A stretch of DNA of 7,221 nt from Anthropogastromicrobium sp963604075 (GTDB lineage Bacteria > Bacillota > Clostridia > Lachnospirales > Lachnospiraceae), in assembly GCA_963604075.1 (NCBI GenBank), contig CAVCPW010000176.1, forward strand, positions 1 through 7,221, in the 5' to 3' direction. A program made the position numbers and the translations under genes. This document shows, piece by piece, positions 1 to 4,726 of the stretch (positions within the stretch are counted from its first letter, which is position 1; every line of letters starts with the position of its first letter). The notes under the pieces were generated by a model that had not been told where the DNA came from, did not search any database, and was given only the letters and a program-made list of their open reading frames with translations.

Positions 1-219
1 GTCGTCGCACTGATTGCGTCGGCTGGTGCGTCTATTCTGGTCAATGCATTTTGGCCGGATGGAATGATTATGATTCAGAAAACGCAGCTTGACATGGTGA
101 TTATTTTTATCGTTGCTGTATATTTGATTCAATTTCGCAAGATGAATCCGGTGCTTGTCATGGTATTAAGCGGTGTGGCAAAGCTTGGCATTTATCTTGT
201 ATGCAGCTTCCTTTTGTGA
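1..219 (+). CDS. chrA: Chromate transporter (ChrA family), C-terminal fragment
   Basis: The last 72 codons of a gene that begins left of the window, read in frame 1 and ending at TGA 217-219. The fragment is almost entirely hydrophobic. One helix covers about residues 1-18 (VVALIASAGASILVNAFW). After a short polar turn (PDGMIMIQKTQ) a second covers about 30-45, then the signature-like turn QFRKMNPVLVMVLSG leads into a last helix ending in LCSFLL-type residues. A basic turn followed by 'NP-hydrophobic-LSG' and a final helix at the extreme C-terminus is typical of chromate-transporter domains. Such proteins are inner-membrane anion transporters; many clostridial members are short paired half-transporters, so real chromate transport is not assured. 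Its stop codon lies inside a long inverted repeat (192-244). The family call rests only on the C-terminus, so another polytopic membrane protein remains possible. Confidence 0.7.
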   Translation, partial: VVALIASAGASILVNAFWPDGMIMIQKTQLDMVIIFIVAVYLIQFRKMNPVLVMVLSGVAKLGIYLVCSFLL

Positions 220-244
220 GAATATGGAGTTGCATACAAGATAA
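192..244 (+). repeat. Long inverted repeat spanning the chrA stop codon
   Basis: The arms TTATCTTGTATGCA (192-205) and TGCATACAAGATAA (231-244) are exact reverse complements over 14 bases. Pairing can continue inward through 206-210 with 226-230, with two G-U pairs, for a 19-bp stem and a 15-nt loop. The TGA stop (217-219) sits in the loop. No T-tract follows the right arm (ATTCGTGAATACC), so this is not a standard intrinsic terminator. It may be a 3'-end stabilising hairpin or a Rho-dependent or processing end. Confidence 0.6.
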
Positions 245-268
245 TTCGTGAATACCAGGCGAAAATGA

Positions 269-294
269 GTATAATGAATCGAGCATCATTATAC
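269..294. promoter_or_regulatory. Symmetric -10-like element upstream of the phosphatase gene
   Basis: GTATAATGA (269-277) and TCATTATAC (286-294) form a perfect 9-bp inverted repeat around the 8-nt centre ATCGAGCA. The left arm carries a consensus TATAAT (270-275) on the plus strand, and the right arm carries the same hexamer on the minus strand. No good -35 lies 16-18 bp upstream on either strand; the plus-strand candidate is CGTGAA at 247-252. It could be an activator-dependent promoter overlapped by an operator, or a short hairpin. The role is inferred; the symmetry is directly visible. Confidence 0.4.
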
Positions 295-360
295 AATAGT
301 GAGAGAGGCAAATGATGCTTTTATAACGCAATAGTGAGAGGGGTAAATAATGCTTTTATA
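294..360 (+). repeat. 35-bp tandem duplication of a translation-initiation region
   Basis: The 32 bases at 294-325 and 329-360 match at 29 positions, with copies offset by 35 bp. Each copy carries a purine-rich ribosome binding site (GAGAGAGG 301-308; GAGAGGGG 336-343) six bases before an ATG followed by CTT TTA. In the second copy this ATG (350) starts the phosphatase gene. In the first, ATG ATG CTT TTA TAA (312-326) is a complete mini-ORF encoding MMLL, ending 23 bases before the real start and in a different frame. The duplication therefore gives the mRNA a decoy start site, or a tiny leader ORF that could affect downstream initiation. Confidence 0.65.
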
Positions 361-964
361 TTTTATCAGACATGGTCAGACAGACTGGAATAAAAAACGA
401 CGGATGCAGGGACAGTCCGATATCCCGCTTAATGAGAATGGACGAGAGGCGGCAATCGAAGCAGGAAAAATGCTTGCAAATACTAAGATTGATCTGGCAT
501 TTTCAAGTCCGTTAAAGCGAGCAAAGGAAACAGCAGAACTGGTATTGAAGGGACGAGGTATTCAGATTATTGAGGATGCGAGAATTCAGGAAATCAGCTT
601 TGGTGTCTGTGAGGGAATGACTGGAAGAGATGAAAATCAGCAGCCAATCGGTTATTTTGCTGAATTTTTTGCCCATCCGGAACTATATCAGGCACCAGAA
701 AATGGCGAGGATGCAAAAATGCTATGTGCGCGTACCTGGGATTTCCTTGAGGATATCACATCAAGAAAAGAGCTTCAGGATAAGTCTATTTTGATCGCAA
801 CACATGGCGCGGCGCTCCAGTCTATGATGTTATGGGTGAAAAAACAGCCTGTTAGCGAGTTTTGGAAGAGCGGCCTTAAGAAAAATTGTTCTGTAACGAC
901 AGTTGAAGTAAAGGACGGTCAGATTAGTGTGCTTGAAGAAGGAGAAAAGCAGTATAACGTTTAA
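350..964 (+). CDS. Histidine phosphatase (phosphoglycerate-mutase superfamily)
   Basis: A 204-residue soluble protein of the branch-1 histidine phosphatase superfamily, which removes phosphate from small molecules through a phospho-histidine intermediate. The N-terminal motif FIRHGQTDWN gives the nucleophile His8 with Arg7. LNENGREAA follows at 27-35. SSPLKRAKETAE (52-63) supplies the phosphate-binding Arg57, EISFGVCEG (81-89) supplies the acid Glu81, and IATHGAALQ (149-157) supplies the second histidine, His152. The complete catalytic set and normal length indicate an active enzyme. The substrate is not shown: alpha-ribazole phosphate and sugar phosphates are typical of relatives, but no cobalamin gene is nearby. 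The start at 350 is secure, with GAGAGGGG six bases upstream and an in-frame TAA at 344-346. It appears to be a single-gene unit between the duplicated leader and the terminator at 978-1020. Confidence 0.92.
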   Translation: MLLYFIRHGQTDWNKKRRMQGQSDIPLNENGREAAIEAGKMLANTKIDLAFSSPLKRAKETAELVLKGRGIQIIEDARIQEISFGVCEGMTGRDENQQPIGYFAEFFAHPELYQAPENGEDAKMLCARTWDFLEDITSRKELQDKSILIATHGAALQSMMLWVKKQPVSEFWKSGLKKNCSVTTVEVKDGQISVLEEGEKQYNV

Positions 965-977
965 AGAAAAAATAAGA

Positions 978-1020
978 AAAGGTCTTCTGTTAGTTCACAC
1001 AGAAGACCTTTCTTGCTTTT
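978..1020. terminator. Intrinsic terminator, probably bidirectional
   Basis: The stem AAAGGTCTTCTGT (978-990) pairs perfectly with ACAGAAGACCTTT (999-1011) around an 8-nt loop. On the plus strand it is followed by CTTGCTTTTGTG, 13 bases past the phosphatase stop codon. On the minus strand the same stem is followed by TCTTATTTTTTC (complement of 966-977), a better U-tract. It therefore suits both the phosphatase gene and the convergent minus-strand gene ending at 1111. Confidence 0.85.
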
Positions 1021-1110
1021 GTGTAAGCAAAAAATATAATATAATATGATACGCAACATATGTTTTGGACTACAGAATATGTTTTGAATTGTACTACGTG
1101 TTAATATGTA

Positions 1111-1138
1111 TTATAAAAGCAGCTCCTTTGCAGCTTTT
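1111..1138 (-). terminator. Possible terminator hairpin inside the 3' end of the cysteine-cluster gene
   Basis: On the minus strand AAAAGCTGC pairs with GCTGCTTTT (1115-1138, one T-T mismatch) around AAAGGA. It is followed by ATAATACATATT, and the T-rich right arm could act as the release tract. It overlaps the last codons (KAAKELLL, stop TAA 1113-1111). The stronger bidirectional terminator at 978-1011 lies beyond it, so this may be only a backup or an accident of sequence. Confidence 0.3.
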
Positions 1139-1845
1139 AGACGTGCATAAAACTGATTATAAAATTGATCATAAAACGAATCTTGAATGTCTGGACAGAC
1201 ATTTTCGTTTGACAAAGATGCTAAAGATGTTGAAGCCATCGAATCCGCATTTGCATATGGTGTTAAGTAAAATGTCTTTAAAATATAGGAATGAAGTGTT
1301 TTAATTAATTCGGGAGATAATCCTTGCGAAGCAGAGGCAGCATCCTTTAAGAAATAATGCCAGTCACAGATGAATTGCTCATAACGTTTTAACTGAGGAA
1401 CGTTAATCCATTGACGCACCTTTACCTTTGATAAATGTTCTTTTTTACATTGATCGGTCTGCAAAAAATAGGAAAATCCGGTGCCGTCATAGACACGGCC
1501 GAGTGGAAACAGGCGGCAAAATCCAGGACGGAAGGTATGAATTGTGCAGCGACCAGCCTCATTTAAAAAAGAACACTGGTCTGTATCAGGTGTCATTGCA
1601 ATTGCAGGCAGAATGATTCCATCAACAGGAGTCAATTGCAGTTGTCCATTAAAAAGAGCAGCTGCAGGAACATGCAGTCCCTGTGACATCTGGTAAACAT
1701 CATATGGATCTAATAAGATGGAATTGCCCATATGACAGCAACAGGCATAGCAGCCATTACAGCCGAGACTGTCGGCACGCACCATATCAGAGGACGAGTA
1801 AAGCTTACCGTCCGAAATCTCATTCATTGAAACAGATCGAAGCAT
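1111..1845 (-). CDS. YkgJ/CxxCxxCC-family cysteine-cluster protein
   Basis: A 244-residue protein with the metal-binding signature of the YkgJ (CxxCxxCC) family. An N-terminal cluster has Cys29, Cys32, Cys35, Cys36 and Cys37 in GCNGCYACCCHMG. It is followed by the conserved LLDPYDVYQMSQGL (44-57), a second cluster QCSFLNEAGRCTIH (Cys91, Cys100, His103), then FRPGFCRLFPLGR (Cys110) and a late Cys133. The family is thought to bind zinc or an iron-sulfur cluster, but its biochemical role is not established. There is no signal peptide or membrane helix; the C-terminal 100 residues are less conserved-looking and end in DQFYNQFYARLKAAKELLL. ATG at 1845 is chosen because AGGA lies 11 bases upstream on the minus strand; the alternative Met7 has no ribosome binding site. 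It is transcribed alone, convergent to the phosphatase gene and divergent from the peptidase operon. Confidence 0.88.
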   Translation of the reverse strand: MLRSVSMNEISDGKLYSSSDMVRADSLGCNGCYACCCHMGNSILLDPYDVYQMSQGLHVPAAALFNGQLQLTPVDGIILPAIAMTPDTDQCSFLNEAGRCTIHTFRPGFCRLFPLGRVYDGTGFSYFLQTDQCKKEHLSKVKVRQWINVPQLKRYEQFICDWHYFLKDAASASQGLSPELIKTLHSYILKTFYLTPYANADSMASTSLASLSNENVCPDIQDSFYDQFYNQFYARLKAAKELLL

Positions 1846-1971
1846 AATTGTTAAAATCCTTTTCTTTTATTATTTTCTTAATAGTACAGCAAAATGGTCG
1901 AAAAAGCCATCCTTTTCGTAAGAAAAAAGCAAGATGGGCAGTATCAGAATCATAATATATTTCTTCAGGAT

Positions 1972-2031
1972 GAAAAGAAAATTCGGATAGTTCAGCAGTA
2001 AATGAGAAAAAATCGGACAGTTCAGCAGCAA
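1972..2031. repeat. Imperfect 30-bp tandem repeat in the divergent spacer
   Basis: The segments around TCGGATAGTTCAGCAGTAA (from 1983) and TCGGACAGTTCAGCAGCAA (from 2013) are offset by exactly 30 bp; 18 of 21 bases match across 1981-2001 and 2011-2031. The spacer 1846-2118 between the divergent cysteine-cluster and peptidase genes holds this repeat and the candidate promoter at 2051-2079. The minus strand is free of stops from 2118 down to 1820, and there the repeat would encode AELSDFFSF/AELSEFSFH. That frame has no credible start codon or ribosome binding site, so no gene is called. Confidence 0.45.
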
Positions 2032-2050
2032 TAGTGCAATCTGATTTCTC

Positions 2051-2079
2051 TTGCGAAATTCCTGTATATGCGATAAGAT
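2051..2079 (+). promoter_or_regulatory. Candidate promoter of the two-peptidase operon
   Basis: TTGCGA (2051-2056) and TAAGAT (2074-2079) are separated by 17 bp and lie 40 bp before the peptidase start at 2119. An alternative -10, GATAAT (2077-2082), is closer to consensus but needs a 20-bp spacer. The match is moderate and the call is tentative. Confidence 0.35.
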
Positions 2080-2118
2080 AATCTTGTAGTGATAGAGAGC
2101 ACAGAAAGGGAGACTGCC

Positions 2119-2511
2119 ATGGAGTATGACAGATTTCAGGAAATCCTGCAGGAAGAGGCACAGAAGATACCGGAAAAGTTCTATGAGGGACTCAATGGTG
2201 GTGTGATCATCTCAGAGGAGACAAAGCTAAGCCCGTATGCACAAAATAACGATTTGTATATTGCAGGTCAGTATTTGCGCAGCTATCAGATGGGGAATCA
2301 GATCGTAATTTATTACGGGAGCATGATGCGTTTGTTCGGCCATATGAATGAAGAAGAAATGCGCCGAGAAATTGCGCGTGTGCTGCGACACGAACTGAAA
2401 CATCACATAGAAGGTCGTGCGGGGCTTCGCACTCTTGAAAAATGGGATGAGGAGCAGATTGCAAGCTATCTGCAGAGTGGTTTTCGTGCGGAAAGGAAAG
2501 AGGAAAAATGA
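2119..2511 (+). CDS. Small zincin-like metallopeptidase (minimal HExxH protein)
   Basis: A 130-residue soluble protein carrying the zincin motif: LRHELKHHIEG gives His91, Glu92 and His95 as the HExxH zinc ligands and catalytic glutamate. The small size, an N-terminal FQEILQEEAQKIPEKFYEGLNGGV segment split by a short turn, the central GNQIVIYYGSMMRLF strand-helix region, and a motif set after acidic-basic helix residues (EEEMRREIARVL) match the small zincin family of Gram-positive bacteria. Its substrate is unknown. The start at 2119 is chosen because GGGAG lies six bases upstream; an in-frame GTG at 2089 lacks any ribosome binding site. Its stop overlaps the next start (ATGA, 2508-2511), so the two peptidases are translationally coupled. 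The third zinc ligand is not obvious after the motif; Glu98 or a more distal acidic residue is possible. Confidence 0.85.
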   Translation: MEYDRFQEILQEEAQKIPEKFYEGLNGGVIISEETKLSPYAQNNDLYIAGQYLRSYQMGNQIVIYYGSMMRLFGHMNEEEMRREIARVLRHELKHHIEGRAGLRTLEKWDEEQIASYLQSGFRAERKEEK

Positions 2512-4265
2512 ATCAGGAATGGTCATTGGACGTATTGTATCACGGATATGAAGATCCGAAGTTTGATGAGGATATGAAAAATCTTGAGAGCAAGGTTGCC
2601 GAAATGAAAGAAAAGATCGAGGCGGCAAAGAAGTTCACACCTGTAAAGGGACTGGAGGGATGCATTGGACTTCAGGAGGAAATGACTGCATTAGCAAGCC
2701 GTCTGGGTGAATTTATTTCATTAAAGGGTTCTGTCAATACATCTGACAGCAAGACAAATGATATGGGCGCGCGTTTTGATCGTATCATGGCAAACCAGAC
2801 AGGCGCAAAAGTTGCATTTTGTAAGTATGTTTCTTCTATTGAAAATCTGGAAGAGGTAATTGCACAGAGCAGTCTGCTGGCCGAGTACAGCTACTATCTG
2901 ACACAGATTCAGAAAAACGCATCTCATATGCTTTCTGATGAGATGGAAGATCTCATTGCACATATGGACATCACCGGAGGCGGTGCATGGGGCAAGCTGT
3001 TTGATTATCTGACATCCTCTGTAAAGGTTGATTATGAAGGAAAGACCATCACTCTTCCGGCTGTTAGGAATCTGGCTACCAGCGAGGATAAGGAAGTAAG
3101 AAAGAAGGCATATGAGGCTGAGCTTGCAAGCTACGATAAGATTGCAGATTCCATTGCATTTGCCTTAAATAATATCAAGGGACAGGTATCGATGCTTTCT
3201 GCAAAGAGAGGCTATGAGAGTCCACTTGCTATGACACTTGATCAGTGCTGCATGAAGAAAGAGACACTTGATGCCATGTTTACTGCAATGCGTGAGTATC
3301 TGCCCAAGTTCTGGGAGTACTTAAAGGCAAAGGCAAAGTATCTTGGCCATGAGGGCGGTCTGCCATGGTATGATATGTTTGCACCTGTTGGAAAGATGAA
3401 ATCTGATTATACAGCAGAGACAGCACGCGATACACTCGTAGAAAATTTCAGCCATTTCTCAACAGAGCTTTCCGATATGATGTCACGCGCTTTTGCAGAA
3501 AGCTGGATTGATTTCTATCCGCACGAAGGCAAGGTCGGCGGTGCATTCTGCGCAAATGTGACAACTGAAAAACAGAGCCGTATCCTTACCAATTTCAACG
3601 GCTCCTTTGATTCTGTTGTAACACTTGCCCATGAGCTCGGTCATGCATTCCATAATCAACAGATTTTTGAAAATCGCATTTTAAATCAGGATTATTCAAT
3701 GCCGGTAGCAGAGACTGCATCTACGTTCAATGAGACTCACTTTATGCTTAGTGCTTATCATAAGTCCGACGATCCGCAGGAGAAGCTTGCAATTCTTGAA
3801 AATCTGCTGTCTGGAACTACACAGATTATTTGCGATATCTACTCCAGATTTTTATTTGAGGATGCAGTATTCCATAAGTGTGAGTCTCAGTTCTTAATGA
3901 CAGAGGATCTGAAGGAGATCATGCTCGATGCACAAAAGCAGGCATATGGTGATGGTCTTGACCAGACAAAATTGCATCCATATATGTGGACTTGCAAGAG
4001 CCATTATTATTCATCTGGCTTAAGCTACTACAATTTCCCGTATGCATTCGGAGGTCTGTTCGCGATGGGTCTGTACACCCAGTTCCAAAACGAGGGCGAA
4101 AGCTTTGTCCCAAAGTATAAGGCACTGTTAAAGGCAACTGCTACCTGTTCCGTAGAGGATACCGCGAAGATGGCAGACATTGACCTGACAAAGCCAGACT
4201 TCTGGAGAAGCAGTCTTGAGACTTTCGCAAAACTGATTGACGAGTATGTGGCACTGATCGGGTAA
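2508..4265 (+). CDS. M3 family oligoendopeptidase (PepF-like)
   Basis: A 585-residue cytosolic zinc oligopeptidase of the M3B (oligoendopeptidase F) type, which cleaves short peptides of limited length during peptide turnover. The helical N-terminal half includes the family-typical GGGAWGKLFDYLTSS (about 157-171), the SEDKEVRKKAYEAEL helix, and SAKRGYESPL. The catalytic core is LAHELGHAFHN with His375, Glu376 and His379. The third zinc ligand is Glu402 in PVAETASTFNE, 27 residues after the first histidine. Near the C-terminus SHYYSSGLSYYNFPYAFGG carries His499 and several tyrosines (501, 507, 508), in the place where the family keeps substrate-binding His/Tyr residues. There is no signal peptide, and the length is normal for the family. 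Translation starts at ATG 2508 inside the end of the preceding gene, with AGAGGAAA just before it. No clear terminator follows within 100 bases; the nearest strong one is at 4509-4537. Confidence 0.93.
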   Translation: MNQEWSLDVLYHGYEDPKFDEDMKNLESKVAEMKEKIEAAKKFTPVKGLEGCIGLQEEMTALASRLGEFISLKGSVNTSDSKTNDMGARFDRIMANQTGAKVAFCKYVSSIENLEEVIAQSSLLAEYSYYLTQIQKNASHMLSDEMEDLIAHMDITGGGAWGKLFDYLTSSVKVDYEGKTITLPAVRNLATSEDKEVRKKAYEAELASYDKIADSIAFALNNIKGQVSMLSAKRGYESPLAMTLDQCCMKKETLDAMFTAMREYLPKFWEYLKAKAKYLGHEGGLPWYDMFAPVGKMKSDYTAETARDTLVENFSHFSTELSDMMSRAFAESWIDFYPHEGKVGGAFCANVTTEKQSRILTNFNGSFDSVVTLAHELGHAFHNQQIFENRILNQDYSMPVAETASTFNETHFMLSAYHKSDDPQEKLAILENLLSGTTQIICDIYSRFLFEDAVFHKCESQFLMTEDLKEIMLDAQKQAYGDGLDQTKLHPYMWTCKSHYYSSGLSYYNFPYAFGGLFAMGLYTQFQNEGESFVPKYKALLKATATCSVEDTAKMADIDLTKPDFWRSSLETFAKLIDEYVALIG

Positions 4266-4301
4266 TTATTTAATAGAATATTTATTTTTAATAAGGGTTT
4301 G

Positions 4302-4328
4302 GTAAGAATTCGTAAGATTTCTTTAAGG
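4302..4328 (+). promoter_or_regulatory. Phased TAAGR direct repeats, possible response-regulator site
   Basis: GTAAGAATTC and GTAAGATTTC (4302-4321) are adjacent 10-bp repeats with one mismatch. A third TAAGG follows at 4324, so TAAGR recurs at 4303, 4313 and 4324, about one helical turn apart. They lie 30-60 bp upstream of the TATTAT (4360-4365) that could start the structured RNA. Direct repeats on one helix face are characteristic of OmpR/PhoB-type regulators. Binding is inferred only from this spacing. Confidence 0.35.
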
Positions 4329-4370
4329 CAGCGGTCAAAAATTAGACACAAATGCTCGGTATTATATAGA

Positions 4371-4537
4371 CAAAGCTTAGATGAAAGCTTTTGAAACAGC
4401 CAGACTGAACGTGAGGCTGTGGATGAACAAACAGGTTTGCATTTTATGCCACAGGCAGACAAAAACATCAAGCCGGGTGAGTTACCGGCAGCCCTCCCCC
4501 TTTTTTAGTACCCTGGTGGAAGCCAGGGTATTTTTTT
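4371..4537 (+). ncRNA. Unassigned structured RNA (small RNA or leader/attenuator)
   Basis: No protein-like frame fits this GC-richer block inside an AT-rich spacer, but it is dense in hairpins. A 7-bp stem AAAGCTT/AAGCTTT is at 4372-4391. ACAGCC/GGCTGT is at 4396-4420. GTTTGC/GCAGAC (one G-U) is at 4435-4460. GCCGG/CCGGC is at 4472-4489, then a C-rich and U-rich tract, then the terminator at 4509-4537. A possible -10, TATTAT (4360-4365), would start transcription at about the first hairpin, though its -35 is poor; ends are therefore approximate. Some pairings are mutually exclusive: GGCTG (4415-4419) can also pair with CAGCC (4489-4493), and CTGTGG (4417-4422) with CCACAG (4449-4454). I recognise no Rfam-type consensus (T-box, SAM, cobalamin, c-di-GMP, 6S or others). 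It could be a stand-alone small RNA, the 3' end of the peptidase transcript, or an attenuator for the LtaS-like gene. Confidence 0.5.
4509..4537 (+). terminator. Strong intrinsic terminator before the LtaS-like promoter
   Basis: TACCCTGG (4509-4516) and CCAGGGTA (4523-4530) form a perfect 8-bp stem with loop TGGAAG, followed directly by seven T residues (4531-4537). It ends the structured RNA and any read-through from the peptidase operon. It lies about 100 bp ahead of the promoter elements of the next gene. Confidence 0.9.
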
Positions 4538-4589
4538 GTGTAACGGGTTACTCATGGACTCTGGGGCGCGGTGATCTGTTTCAAATCGG

Positions 4590-4628
4590 GTGAACAAGCG
4601 TGATAATCTATTTTTGACCATTGTTCAC
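4590..4628. repeat. 8-bp inverted repeat flanking a 23-bp spacer
   Basis: GTGAACAA (4590-4597) is the exact reverse complement of TTGTTCAC (4621-4628). The spacer contains a -10-like GATAAT (4602-4607), with TTTCAA 17 bp upstream at 4579-4584, and a TTGACC (4614-4619). The right arm runs directly into the TTTACA repeats at 4629. It may be an extra operator or weak second promoter for the LtaS-like gene, or a hairpin in read-through transcripts. Confidence 0.4.
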
Positions 4629-4668
4629 TTTACATTCACTTTACATTCAATTTTATTTGTGCTAAAGT
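4624..4668 (+). promoter_or_regulatory. Promoter of the LtaS-like gene overlapping a PhoP-box-like repeat array
   Basis: TTCACTTTACA occurs twice in perfect tandem (4624-4634, 4635-4645) and a third time in decayed form (4646-4656, 8 of 11 matching). Read as hexamers this is TTTACA-N5-TTTACA-N5-TTTTAT, close to the TT(A/C/T)ACA repeats with about 5-bp gaps bound by Bacillus-type PhoP. The second TTTACA (4640-4645) also serves as a -35, exactly 17 bp before an extended -10, TGC-TAAAGT (4660-4668). Transcription would begin near 4675. The coding start follows at 4727 with AGGAAG (4717-4722) as its ribosome binding site. The promoter and repeats are visible; the identity of the regulator is inferred. 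Confidence 0.6.
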
Positions 4669-4726
4669 AGACGATGATTTTTATTTAATGCCTATGAAGA
4701 TTTAGGCGGAAAGAGAAGGAAGAGTA

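Noticed and set aside
1058..1086. Direct repeat ATATGTTTTG in the convergent spacer
   Set aside because: Ten bases in AT-rich DNA between two gene ends, with no promoter role expected there; the repeat is real but too weak to interpret.
2089..2118. GTG at 2089 as an earlier start of the small metallopeptidase
   Set aside because: No Shine-Dalgarno sequence precedes it, while ATG 2119 has GGGAG six bases upstream.
1820..2161. A 113-codon minus-strand reading frame ahead of the cysteine-cluster gene
   Set aside because: Its only start is a GTG inside the oppositely oriented peptidase gene, with no ribosome binding site. It resembles no family I know and overlaps both flanking genes. The open frame itself is kept as a low-interest finding.
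4266..4290. AT-rich run after the M3 peptidase as a terminator
   Set aside because: Only a 5-bp AT stem can form and it lacks GC pairs; the strong terminator downstream at 4509-4537 is the likelier end.
4472..4537. T-box leader, suggested by GGGTGAGTTACCGG followed by a terminator
   Set aside because: The conserved T-box antiterminator core (AGGGTGGNACCGCG) is not matched, no specifier stem is evident, and the downstream gene is not an amino-acid gene.
4381..4593. A 70-codon plus-strand frame covering the structured RNA
   Set aside because: It has no ribosome binding site and runs through several hairpins and the terminator with its T-run; the translation is not protein-like. The structure explains the block better.
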